From Pseudomonadota bacterium (GTDB lineage Bacteria > Pseudomonadota > Gammaproteobacteria > Pseudomonadales > UBA5518): 7,988 nucleotides of DNA. Made by a program: the position numbers and the translations under genes. The notes below the pieces were generated by a model. That model was not told where the DNA came from and ran no database searches. It worked only from the letters and a program-made list of their open reading frames with translations. Positions 1 to 6,489 of the stretch are shown here, one piece after another. Location of the stretch: positions 1 through 7,988 of the forward strand of contig JAKJFB010000119.1 of NCBI GenBank assembly GCA_022705125.1, written 5' to 3'. The number at the start of each line of letters is the position of its first letter. Position 1 is the first letter of the stretch.

Positions 1-603
1 GGGCTGGTGCGGCGCTGGACCCAGGCCGGGCACGCGGTGATCATCGGTTCGCGCACGCTGGAGAAGGCCGAGGCCGCGCTCGCCGAGCTGAAACAGGTCA
101 TGGCCGAATGGGGGGCAACGAAGCTCGACGTGGCCGCGATGGAGAACCTCGACGCCGCCCGCGCGGCCGACATCGTGGTGCTGACCGTTCCCTTCGCGCA
201 CCAGAAGAGCACGCTCGAGCACGTGCGCCCGGCGCTGGAGGGCAAGATCCTCGTCGACGTCACGGTGCCGCTGATGCCGCCCAAGGGCTCCGCGGGCATG
301 GCCGCCCAGCAGCTGCTCGGCGATGGGGTCAAGGTCGTGTCGGCGTTCCAGAACGTCGCCGCCCACCACCTGCAGGAAGGCCACGGCATCGAGTGCGACG
401 TGCTGGTCTGCGGCAATGACAAGGACGCGCGCGCCGAGGTGATCGGCCTGGTCGAGGCCTGCGGCATGCGCGGCTTCCATGCCGGCCCGATCGCCAATTC
501 GGCCGCGGCCGAGGCGCTGACCTCGGTGATCATCAACATCAACCGCGCCTTCAAGTGCCATGCCGGCATCCGCATCACCGGGCTCGATTCGGCCGGTGAG
601 TAA
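1..603 (+). CDS. npdG: NADPH-dependent F420 reductase (F420:NADP+ oxidoreductase), 5' partial
   Basis: This enzyme transfers hydride between NADPH and coenzyme F420 in the cytoplasm, supplying F420H2 or NADPH. The reading frame is open from base 1, so the start codon and the N-terminal Rossmann GxGxxG loop lie upstream; 200 residues and a TAA stop are present. The visible part begins just after that loop. IGSR (in-window residues 15-18) is the second-strand segment whose Ser and Arg contact the 2'-phosphate of NADP in this family. Other family signatures are LTVPFAHQ (61-68), LVDVTVPL (84-91), SAFQNVAAHHL (114-124) and the C-terminal block NRAFKCHAGIRITGL (181-195), which matches the NRxxKxHAGIRITGL ending of NpdG/Fno proteins. 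The last eight bases overlap the start of cofE, so the two are probably cotranscribed and translationally coupled. A GTG at base 7 could be mistaken for a start, but it would remove the nucleotide-binding loop. The family call is firm; the preferred reaction direction is not visible. Confidence 0.93.
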   Translation, partial: GLVRRWTQAGHAVIIGSRTLEKAEAALAELKQVMAEWGATKLDVAAMENLDAARAADIVVLTVPFAHQKSTLEHVRPALEGKILVDVTVPLMPPKGSAGMAAQQLLGDGVKVVSAFQNVAAHHLQEGHGIECDVLVCGNDKDARAEVIGLVEACGMRGFHAGPIANSAAAEALTSVIININRAFKCHAGIRITGLDSAGE

Positions 604-1357
604 CACGCTCGCGCTGATCCCGCTGACCGGGCTGCCGCTGGTGGAGCCCGGTGACGACATCGCGGCGATGCTGTTGGCGGCCGCCGCGCGCTGCGCCGGT
701 GGCCTGCTCGACGGCGACCTGCTGGTGGTGGCGCAGAAGATCGTCTCCAAGGCCGAGAACCGCTACGTCGACCTGGATACGGTGGTGCCCTCGGCGCGTG
801 CCCGCGAGCTTGCCGGGCCGGCCGACAAGGACCCGCGCCTGATCGAGGTGATCCTCTCGGAGTCGCGCGAGGTGATGCGCCAGCGCCCCGGCGCGCTGAT
901 CGTCGAGCACCGTCTCGGCTATGTGCACGCCAACGCGGGAGTCGACCGCTCCAACGTGGCGGACCCGAACAAGGTGCTGTTGCTGCCGCTCGACCCCGAC
1001 GCCAGCGCGCGGCAATTGCGCGAGCGCGCGCGGCGCGACGCCGGGTGCTGCATCAGCGTGATCATCAACGACAGCGCCGGACGCGCCTGGCGCAACGGCA
1101 TCATCGGCTTCGCGATCGGGTGCGCGGGTTTCCGTCCGGTGGTGAACCGCATCGGCGCGCCGGACCTGTTCGGGCGCAAGCTCGAGATCACCGAGATCGC
1201 GGTGGCCGACGAGCTGGCGGCCGCCGCGTCCTTCGTGATGGGGCAGGCCGACGAGGCGATCCCGGCCGTGCTGGTGCGCGGTGCGAAGCTGGAGCCTTCC
1301 GAGGAGGGCATGGCGGCCCTGCTGCGCGCGCGCGAGCGCGACCTGTTCCGCCAGTGA
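596..1357 (+). CDS. cofE: Coenzyme F420-0:L-glutamate ligase (single-domain CofE)
   Basis: CofE adds L-glutamate residues to F420-0 using GTP and divalent metal, building the gamma-linked glutamate tail. The product is 253 residues, the usual length of stand-alone CofE. Signatures in order are LIPLTGLPLVEPGDD (7-21), GDLLVVAQKIVSKAE (40-54), GYVHANAGVDRSNV (108-121), LLPLDPDAS (129-137), INDSAGRAWRNGIIGFAIG (157-175), GRKLEITEIAVADELAAAA (193-211) and PAVLVRGA (223-230). The 157-167 segment is usually SDTFGRPWR; here it reads NDSAGRAWR, a mild variation near the metal site. I chose GTG at 596 because the protein then starts directly before the conserved LIPLTGLP strand. The ATG at 560 would add 12 residues encoded inside npdG that look unrelated. 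No clear Shine-Dalgarno precedes the GTG, and the 8-base overlap with npdG points to coupled re-initiation. The nitroreductase-like C-terminal domain of actinobacterial FbiB is absent. Confidence 0.95.
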   Translation: MSNTLALIPLTGLPLVEPGDDIAAMLLAAAARCAGGLLDGDLLVVAQKIVSKAENRYVDLDTVVPSARARELAGPADKDPRLIEVILSESREVMRQRPGALIVEHRLGYVHANAGVDRSNVADPNKVLLLPLDPDASARQLRERARRDAGCCISVIINDSAGRAWRNGIIGFAIGCAGFRPVVNRIGAPDLFGRKLEITEIAVADELAAAASFVMGQADEAIPAVLVRGAKLEPSEEGMAALLRARERDLFRQ

Positions 1358-2301
1358 GCGCTGCGCGCCGCGTCCTCGCGATCTCGGGCGGCGTGGGCGG
1401 CGCCAAGCTGGCCTTCGGTCTCGCGGCGCTGCTCGATCCCGCCGAACTGCTGATCGTCGCCAACACGGGCGATGATTTCGAGCACCTCGGGCTGCCGATC
1501 TGCCCGGACATCGACACGCTGATCTACACGCTGGCGGGCCTGGCCGATCCGTTGCGCGGCTGGGGGCTCGCGGGCGAGACCTGGCAGTGCATGGGGGCGC
1601 TGGGCACGCTCGGCGGCCCGGACTGGTTCCGCCTCGGGGATCGCGATCTCGCCACGCACCTGCAGCGCGGCGCGCTGCTGCGCGCGGGGCTCAGCCTGAG
1701 CGAGGCGACGGCGCGCCTTGCCACGGCACTCGGCGTGCGTCACGCGATCGTGCCGATGAGCGATGCGCCGGTGCGCACGCTGGTCGACACCGAACGCGGC
1801 ACCTTCGCCTTCCAGGAATATTTCGTGCGCGAGCGCTGCGAGCCGCGGGTGCGCGGCGTGCGTTTCGACAATGCGGCCGCCGCCCGGCCGGCGCCGGCGC
1901 TCGGCGACTGGCTCGAGGGCCCGCGGCCGCTCGTGGTGATCTGCCCCTCGAATCCCTGGCTCAGCGTCGATCCGGTGCTGGCCGTGCCGGGGCTGCGCGA
2001 ACGCCTCGCCGCGCTGCCCGTGGTCGCGGTGTCGCCGATCGTGGGCGGACGCGCGCTCAAGGGGCCGGCGGCCAAGATGATGGCCGAGCTCGGGCTGCCG
2101 GTCTCGGCGCTCGAGGTGGCGCGTCACTACGTCGGGCTTGCCGATGCCTTCGTGATCGACCGCGAGGACGAGGCCCAGGGCGATGCGATCCGCGCCCTGG
2201 GCATGCGCGTGCTGGTGACCGATACCGTGATGAGCGATGCCGGCAGCAAGCGCCGGCTCGCCGCGGATATTCTCGGGCTTCTGGATACCTTCGGCGCATG
2301 A
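1354..2301 (+). CDS. cofD: 2-phospho-L-lactate (or analogue) transferase CofD
   Basis: CofD transfers the phospho-three-carbon moiety from its GDP-activated form (made by CofC) to Fo, giving F420-0 or dehydro-F420-0 and releasing GMP. The product is 315 residues, normal for the family. It opens with the glycine-rich strand-loop ISGGVGGAKL (10-19). This is followed by ANTGDDFEHLGLPICPDIDT (36-55), GDRDLATHL (95-103), PMSDAPVRT (134-142), FQEYFVRE (153-160), CPSNPWLSVDPVLAVPG (197-213) and VSPIVGGRALKGPAAKMM (226-243). All are hallmark CofD segments that line the Fo and GDP sites. The start is GTG at 1354, overlapping the cofE stop in a GTGA arrangement, which places the initiator six residues before the first core strand. 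No strong Shine-Dalgarno is visible, so coupling to cofE is likely. The stop overlaps the cofC start in ATGA. Which three-carbon unit is transferred depends on CofC and is not readable here. Confidence 0.96.
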   Translation: MSAARRVLAISGGVGGAKLAFGLAALLDPAELLIVANTGDDFEHLGLPICPDIDTLIYTLAGLADPLRGWGLAGETWQCMGALGTLGGPDWFRLGDRDLATHLQRGALLRAGLSLSEATARLATALGVRHAIVPMSDAPVRTLVDTERGTFAFQEYFVRERCEPRVRGVRFDNAAAARPAPALGDWLEGPRPLVVICPSNPWLSVDPVLAVPGLRERLAALPVVAVSPIVGGRALKGPAAKMMAELGLPVSALEVARHYVGLADAFVIDREDEAQGDAIRALGMRVLVTDTVMSDAGSKRRLAADILGLLDTFGA

Positions 2302-3011
2302 GCCCGCCCGCGCTGTGGGTGCTGGTGCCGCTGAAGAACCTGGGACGCGCGAAGGAGCGCCTGTCCGGCGCACTGGCGGCGCTCGCGCGGCGCGAGCTCG
2401 TCGAGGCGATGGCCCGCGACGTCATCGAGGCGCTGCAGGCGGTGCCGGTGGCGCCGGCCCACATCGTGCTGGTCTCCGACGACGACGACGTGGCCGCGCT
2501 CGCGGCGCAGTACGGCGTGGCCCTGTTCCGGCCCGCCGCCGCGACGGCGGATCCGCTGAATGCCGCGCTCACCGAGGCCATGCGCCACGCCTGCGCCGAG
2601 GGCGCCGGGCACGTGCTGGTGATGCACGCCGACTTGCCGCTGGCGCGCGCGGCGCAACTGCGCGGCCTGATCGACGCGCACCTGGCGGCGCTGGAGGCGC
2701 GTGGCGCACCGCTCGCCACCCTGGTCACCGATCGTGCCGGCGAGGGCAGCAACTGCCTGCTGAGCACGCCACCGGATGCCGTGCCGTACCGCTTCGGCGC
2801 CGGCAGCCGCGCGCGTCACCACGAGGCCGCGCGCGCGGCCGGGGTGCAGTGCGTGGAGCATCACGCTGCCGGCCTCGAGCGGGACATCGATCAACCCGAG
2901 GACCTGGCCGAGCTTGTCGCCATCTGCCAAAGCGCAGAGAATGCCGGCGGAGCCCACTCCACGCGGTTGCTTCTGCGCCGTGGCAGCGAGGGCAATGGCC
3001 ACACCTTTTGA
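2298..3011 (+). CDS. cofC: Phospho-three-carbon-acid guanylyltransferase CofC (FbiD-type)
   Basis: CofC activates a three-carbon phospho-acid with GTP for CofD. In different organisms the substrate is 2-phospho-L-lactate, phosphoenolpyruvate or 3-phosphoglycerate. The 237-residue product has a nucleotidyltransferase A fold. It starts with WVLVPLKNLGRAKERLS (7-23), where the conserved Lys/Arg-rich loop binds GTP. It continues with IVLVSDDDDVAALAAQYGV (56-74), the metal-binding HADLPL (110-115), DRAGEGSNCLL (145-155), FGAGSRARHHEAA (166-178) and DIDQPEDLAEL (196-206), all typical of CofC. The ATG at 2298 overlaps the cofD stop by four bases, implying translational coupling. CofC proteins usually end shortly after the DIDxPEDL helix. 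Here about 26 further residues follow (212-237), with visibly less GC-biased codons, and the tail may be former intergenic DNA. The stop sits on the ribosome binding site of fbiC. The family is secure; the substrate is not determined by inspection. Confidence 0.93.
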   Translation: MSPPALWVLVPLKNLGRAKERLSGALAALARRELVEAMARDVIEALQAVPVAPAHIVLVSDDDDVAALAAQYGVALFRPAAATADPLNAALTEAMRHACAEGAGHVLVMHADLPLARAAQLRGLIDAHLAALEARGAPLATLVTDRAGEGSNCLLSTPPDAVPYRFGAGSRARHHEAARAAGVQCVEHHAAGLERDIDQPEDLAELVAICQSAENAGGAHSTRLLLRRGSEGNGHTF

Positions 3012-3013
3012 GG
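3010..3013 (+). promoter_or_regulatory. Ribosome binding site of fbiC
   Basis: GAGG lies within the TGAGG that also holds the cofC stop codon. It sits 10 bases before the GTG at 3024 and 16 bases before the in-frame ATG at 3030, so it favours the GTG as the fbiC start. Overlap with the cofC stop suggests that ribosomes terminating on cofC can re-initiate on fbiC. Confidence 0.5.
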
Positions 3014-3023
3014 TAGTACCGAC

Positions 3024-5501
3024 GTGCAGATGCTGAGCAGGAATCCCCTGGATGCGCTGGCCGAGGCGGCGCGTTGCGTGGACGGTCTGTCGGATGAACA
3101 GGCGCTCGCGCTGGCCGGAATCCATGACACCGCTGCGCTGATGCACGTCGCCGCCGGACTGCGCGATGCCGCGCACGGCAACGTGATCAGCTATTCGCGC
3201 AAGGTGTTCATCCCGCTCACGCACCTGTGCCGCGACGTCTGCCACTACTGCACCTTCGCCCAGACGCCCAAACGCCTGGATTCGCCCTACATGCCGCTCG
3301 AGCAGGTGCTCGCGAGCGCGCGCGACGGCGCGCGGCTCGGCTGCAAGGAGGCGCTGTTCACGCTGGGAGAGAAACCCGAGCTGCGCTATCGCGCCGCGCG
3401 CGAGGCGCTGCAGACGCTGGGCTTCGCCACCACGATCGAGTACCTCGCGCATGTGGCCCGCGCGGTGCTCGACGAGACCGGCCTGTTCCCGCACATCAAC
3501 GCGGGCAACATGGACGCGCGCGAGATCGCGTTGCTGCGCCCGCTCGCGCCCTCGATGGGGATCATGCTGGAGTCGGCCTCCGAACGGCTGTGCGCCAAGG
3601 GCATGCCGCACCACGGCTCGCCCGACAAGGCGCCCGCGGCACGCCTGCATACCATGCGCCTCGCCGGCGAGGCGCGCGTGCCGTTCACCTCCGGCATCCT
3701 GATCGGCATCGGCGAGACGCGCGCCGAACGCATCGAGTCGCTGCTGGCCTTGCGCGCCATCCACCGTGAGCACGGCAACCTGCAGGAAGTGATCGTGCAG
3801 AATTTCCGCGCCAAGCCGGGCACCCGCATGGCCAGCGCGCCGGAGCCCGATCTCGAGGAGCTGCTGTGGAGCATCGCGGTGGCGCGGCTGATCCTCGGCC
3901 CGGCAATGAACATCCAGGCGCCGCCGAATCTCAGCCCCGGCGTGCTGGCGCGCCTCGTCGAGGCGGGCATCAACGATTGGGGCGGCGTGTCGCCCGTGAC
4001 GCCCGACTTCGTCAATCCCGAGGCGCCGTGGCCGCACCTCGGGCAGCTGGCGGCCGAGACCGCGGGCGCGGGCAAGTTCCTGCAGGAGCGCCTGACGATC
4101 TATCCGTCCTACGTGCGCGAGGCCGCGCGCTGGGTCGATGAGTCGCTGCACGCGCGCCTGCTGGCCGCGACCGATGCCGAGGGCTTCCCGCGCATCGATG
4201 ACTGGCTGACCGGTTCGTCCACGGAGCTGCCCGCGCTGGAGCGCGAACTGCTGGCGGGCAAGGGGCACGGCGGTGGCGTGAGCGCGCGCATCGAGGCGCT
4301 GCTGGCGCGCGCCGGGGCCGGCGAGGAACTGGATGAGGCCGGTGTCACGGCGCTGCTGGGCGCGCGCGGCGCGGATTTCGCGCGCGTCTGCGCGCAGGCC
4401 GACGCGCTGAACCGCCGCCTGCACGGCGAGCGCGTCAGCTACGTCGTGAACCGCAACATCAACTACACCAACGTGTGCTACTTCAAGTGCCAGTTCTGCG
4501 CCTTCTCCAAGGGCAAGGCGCACGATCACCTGCGCGGCACGCCCTACGATCTCGACGACGCCGAACTCGCGCGGCGCGTGACAGAGGCCTGGGCGCGCGG
4601 CGCCACCGAGGTCTGCCTGCAGGGTGGTATCCATCCGGCCTACACCGGCCAGAAATATCTCGACGTGTGCCGCCTGGTGAAGGAGGCGGCGCCCGGTATG
4701 CACATCCACGCCTTTTCGCCGCTGGAGATCTGGCAGGGCGCGAAGACGCTGGGCCTGCCGCTCGGGGACTTCATCGCGCAGCTGCGCGAGGCGGGCCTGG
4801 CGACGCTGCCGGGCACCGCCGCCGAGATCCTGCACGACGAGGTGCGCGCGGTGCTGTGCCCCGACAAGATCGACAGCGCGCAATGGCTCGAGGTCATGGA
4901 GGCCGCGCACAGCCAGGGCGTGCGCACGACCGCGACCATGATGTACGGCCACATCGAGCAGCCGCGCCACCAGGCGCATCACCTGCTCGCGATCCGCGAG
5001 CTGCAGCGCAAGTATCACGGCTTCACGGAGTTCGTGCCGCTGCCGTTCGTGGCCGGCGAGGCGCCGATGTACCTGCGCGGTCGCGCGCGGCGCGGGCCTA
5101 CCTTCCGCGAGGCCGTGCTGCTGCACGCGGTGGCGCGCATCGTGCTGTACCCGGACGTGCCGAATATCCAGGCCTCGTGGGTGAAGATGGGTGCCGAGGG
5201 TGTGGCGGCCTGCCTGCACGCGGGCGCCAACGACGTCGGCGGCACGCTGATGAACGAATCGATCACGCGTGCCGCGGGCGCGGCGCATGGCGAGGAATTC
5301 CCGCCCGCCGAACTCGAGCAGCTGATCCGCGACGCCGGGCGCCAGCCGTGGCAGCGCACCACGCTGTACGAGGCAGCGCCGCCGGAGCGCCACGAGACGG
5401 CGCTGCGCGCGGCGCCGCTCACGGAATACGTGAACACGCCGGTGCGGCGCGCCGCACCGGGGGCGCGCAAGGGCGGCGTGATCGCGCGCGCGGCGCACTG
5501 A
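3024..5501 (+). CDS. fbiC: Fo synthase, fused CofG-CofH radical SAM enzyme
   Basis: FbiC makes the deazaflavin Fo from 5-amino-6-ribitylamino-uracil and tyrosine using two radical S-adenosylmethionine active sites. The 825-residue protein is close to the roughly 850 residues of mycobacterial FbiC and has the same order, CofG then CofH. The CofG half (about 50-375) carries the 4Fe-4S motif CRDVCHYC with Cys69, Cys73 and Cys76. It also has LFTLGEKPE (111-119), HINAGNMDA (157-165), MLESASERL (181-189), QNFRAKPGTRMA (259-270), IQAPPNLSPG (297-306) and GINDWGGVSPVTPDFVNP (315-332). A linker of about 90 residues follows. The CofH half (about 465-790) carries CYFKCQFC with Cys485, Cys489 and Cys492, then LQGGIHPAYTGQKY (532-545), HAFSPLE (562-568), LPGTAAEILHDEVR (595-608), MMYGHIEQPRHQ (639-650) and GANDVGGTLMNESI (734-747). 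All six cluster cysteines are intact and neither half is broken. GTG at 3024 is preferred over ATG at 3030 because of the ribosome-binding-site spacing. It lies 12 bases after cofC, in the same operon. Confidence 0.97.
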   Translation: MQMLSRNPLDALAEAARCVDGLSDEQALALAGIHDTAALMHVAAGLRDAAHGNVISYSRKVFIPLTHLCRDVCHYCTFAQTPKRLDSPYMPLEQVLASARDGARLGCKEALFTLGEKPELRYRAAREALQTLGFATTIEYLAHVARAVLDETGLFPHINAGNMDAREIALLRPLAPSMGIMLESASERLCAKGMPHHGSPDKAPAARLHTMRLAGEARVPFTSGILIGIGETRAERIESLLALRAIHREHGNLQEVIVQNFRAKPGTRMASAPEPDLEELLWSIAVARLILGPAMNIQAPPNLSPGVLARLVEAGINDWGGVSPVTPDFVNPEAPWPHLGQLAAETAGAGKFLQERLTIYPSYVREAARWVDESLHARLLAATDAEGFPRIDDWLTGSSTELPALERELLAGKGHGGGVSARIEALLARAGAGEELDEAGVTALLGARGADFARVCAQADALNRRLHGERVSYVVNRNINYTNVCYFKCQFCAFSKGKAHDHLRGTPYDLDDAELARRVTEAWARGATEVCLQGGIHPAYTGQKYLDVCRLVKEAAPGMHIHAFSPLEIWQGAKTLGLPLGDFIAQLREAGLATLPGTAAEILHDEVRAVLCPDKIDSAQWLEVMEAAHSQGVRTTATMMYGHIEQPRHQAHHLLAIRELQRKYHGFTEFVPLPFVAGEAPMYLRGRARRGPTFREAVLLHAVARIVLYPDVPNIQASWVKMGAEGVAACLHAGANDVGGTLMNESITRAAGAAHGEEFPPAELEQLIRDAGRQPWQRTTLYEAAPPERHETALRAAPLTEYVNTPVRRAAPGARKGGVIARAAH

Positions 5502-5532
5502 GGGCGCGCGAGGCGCCGCTTTTGCCACGAAC

Positions 5533-5538
5533 AGGGAG
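5533..5538 (+). promoter_or_regulatory. Ribosome binding site of the LLM oxidoreductase gene
   Basis: AGGGAG lies 11 bases before the ATG at 5550, inside the 48-base gap after fbiC. It supports that ATG as the start and shows that this gene, unlike cofE to cofC, has its own initiation signal. Confidence 0.5.
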
Positions 5539-5549
5539 CGCACGTTCGC

Positions 5550-6449
5550 ATGGAATACTGGCTGTCGATCACCACGATTCCCGAGCAGGACCAGCTGCTC
5601 GCGCTGGCACGCATCGCCGAGGAGGCCGGCTTCGACGGCATCACGGTGGCCGACCACGTGCTGATGCCGACACGCATCGCGAGCCGCTACCCGTACACCG
5701 AGGACGGCGCGATCTGGTGGCCCGCGGACACGCCGTGGCCCGATCCCTGGGTCACGCTGGCCGCGATGGGTGCCGTGACCACGAAACTGCGGCTCGCCTC
5801 GAACATCTGCCTGGCGGCGCTGCGCGACCCGGCGACGCTGGCCAAATCGGTTTCCACCGCGGCGGTGCTCACGGGCGGGCGCATCGTGCTCGGCGTGGCC
5901 TCGGGCTGGCTGCGCGAGGAATACGAGCTGCTCGGCGTGGATTTCGCCACGCGCGGACGCCGCCTCGACGAGCTGCTGACGGTCGCGCGCAAGTTCTGGT
6001 CCGGGCGGCCGGTGACGCACGAGGGCGAGTTTTTCTGCTACGCGGAATCCATCATGTGCCCCGCGCCGGCGGCGCCGGTGCCGGTGTGGTGCGGCGGCGC
6101 GGTGCCCGCGGCGCTGGGGCGCGCGGTGCGCAACGACGGCTGGCTCGGCCTGCCGCTGGATCGCGCCGGCGCGGCGCCGGTGCTCGCAGCACTGTTGCAG
6201 CAGCGCGACGCCGCGGGGCTGGCGCGCGAGAATTTCGCGATCAACATCGCGCTCACCGAGGCGCACGAGCCGCAGGCCATCGCGGACGTGGCGGCGATGG
6301 GCGTCACCGGGCTGATGATCATGAGCCCGTGGCTGCCGAACCCGTTCTTCGCGGCGCCGTGGTACCGCGCCGATGCCGATCCCGCGCGTCTCGAGACCAA
6401 GCGCGAGGCGATCATGCGTTTCGCCGACCAGGTGCTGGCGCGGCGCTGA
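5550..6449 (+). CDS. LLM-class F420-dependent oxidoreductase (luciferase-like monooxygenase fold)
   Basis: This is a cytoplasmic (beta/alpha)8 barrel enzyme of the luciferase-like superfamily, probably reducing or oxidising an unknown organic substrate with F420. The 299-residue product has the family layout. The N-terminal strand and helix LARIAEEAGFDGITVADHVL (19-38) are followed by a variable loop rich in aromatics (50-68, with Trp56, Trp57, Trp63 and Trp67). Next come VTTKLRLASNICLAALRDP (76-94) and the core signature LTGGRIVLGVASGWLREEYE (107-126), then GVDFATRGRRLDELL (129-143), FWSGRPVTHEGEFF (149-162) and PVPVWCGGAVPAALGRAVRN (176-195). These fit the Rv2161c-like group of F420-dependent LLM proteins. 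FMN use cannot be excluded from sequence, but its place directly behind the F420 genes strongly favours F420. There is no signal peptide or membrane segment. The aromatic loop probably shapes the substrate pocket (inference). Substrate is unknown. Confidence 0.88.
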   Translation: MEYWLSITTIPEQDQLLALARIAEEAGFDGITVADHVLMPTRIASRYPYTEDGAIWWPADTPWPDPWVTLAAMGAVTTKLRLASNICLAALRDPATLAKSVSTAAVLTGGRIVLGVASGWLREEYELLGVDFATRGRRLDELLTVARKFWSGRPVTHEGEFFCYAESIMCPAPAAPVPVWCGGAVPAALGRAVRNDGWLGLPLDRAGAAPVLAALLQQRDAAGLARENFAINIALTEAHEPQAIADVAAMGVTGLMIMSPWLPNPFFAAPWYRADADPARLETKREAIMRFADQVLARR

Positions 6450-6476
6450 AACGATTCATTCCATCACCACGACATC

Positions 6477-6484
6477 AAAAGGAG
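6477..6484 (+). promoter_or_regulatory. Strong ribosome binding site of the ketosteroid-isomerase-like gene
   Basis: AAAAGGAG ends five bases before the ATG at 6490 and is the strongest plus-strand Shine-Dalgarno in the window. It fixes this ATG as the start; a longer reading from 6373 would begin inside the LLM gene. Confidence 0.7.
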
Positions 6485-6489
6485 TTCTC

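Noticed and set aside
560..595. ATG at 560 as an alternative cofE start
   Set aside because: It would add 12 residues that only reread npdG codons and resemble no CofE N-terminus. GTG at 596 puts the start just before the conserved first strand.
919..2373. A 484-codon minus-strand open frame over cofE and cofD
   Set aside because: It has the same low-complexity Arg/Ala/His composition and spans two well-supported plus-strand genes and their junction.
2476..2490. Short run of GAC-type triplets in cofC
   Set aside because: It simply encodes four aspartates (residues 61-64) in a normal CofC loop and is too short to call a repeat element.
5503..5523. Hairpin GGCGC-loop-GCGCC followed by TTTT after fbiC, as a rho-independent terminator
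   Set aside because: The stem is only five pairs and the T run only four bases after an intervening GC. In DNA this GC-rich such stems occur by chance, and the downstream LLM gene appears to belong to the same operon.
2127..6266. A 1379-codon open frame on the minus strand opposite cofD, cofC, fbiC and the LLM gene
   Set aside because: It is an antisense shadow of GC-rich coding DNA. The translation is dominated by Arg, His, Ala and Gly with no recognisable domain, while the plus-strand frames carry intact family motifs throughout.
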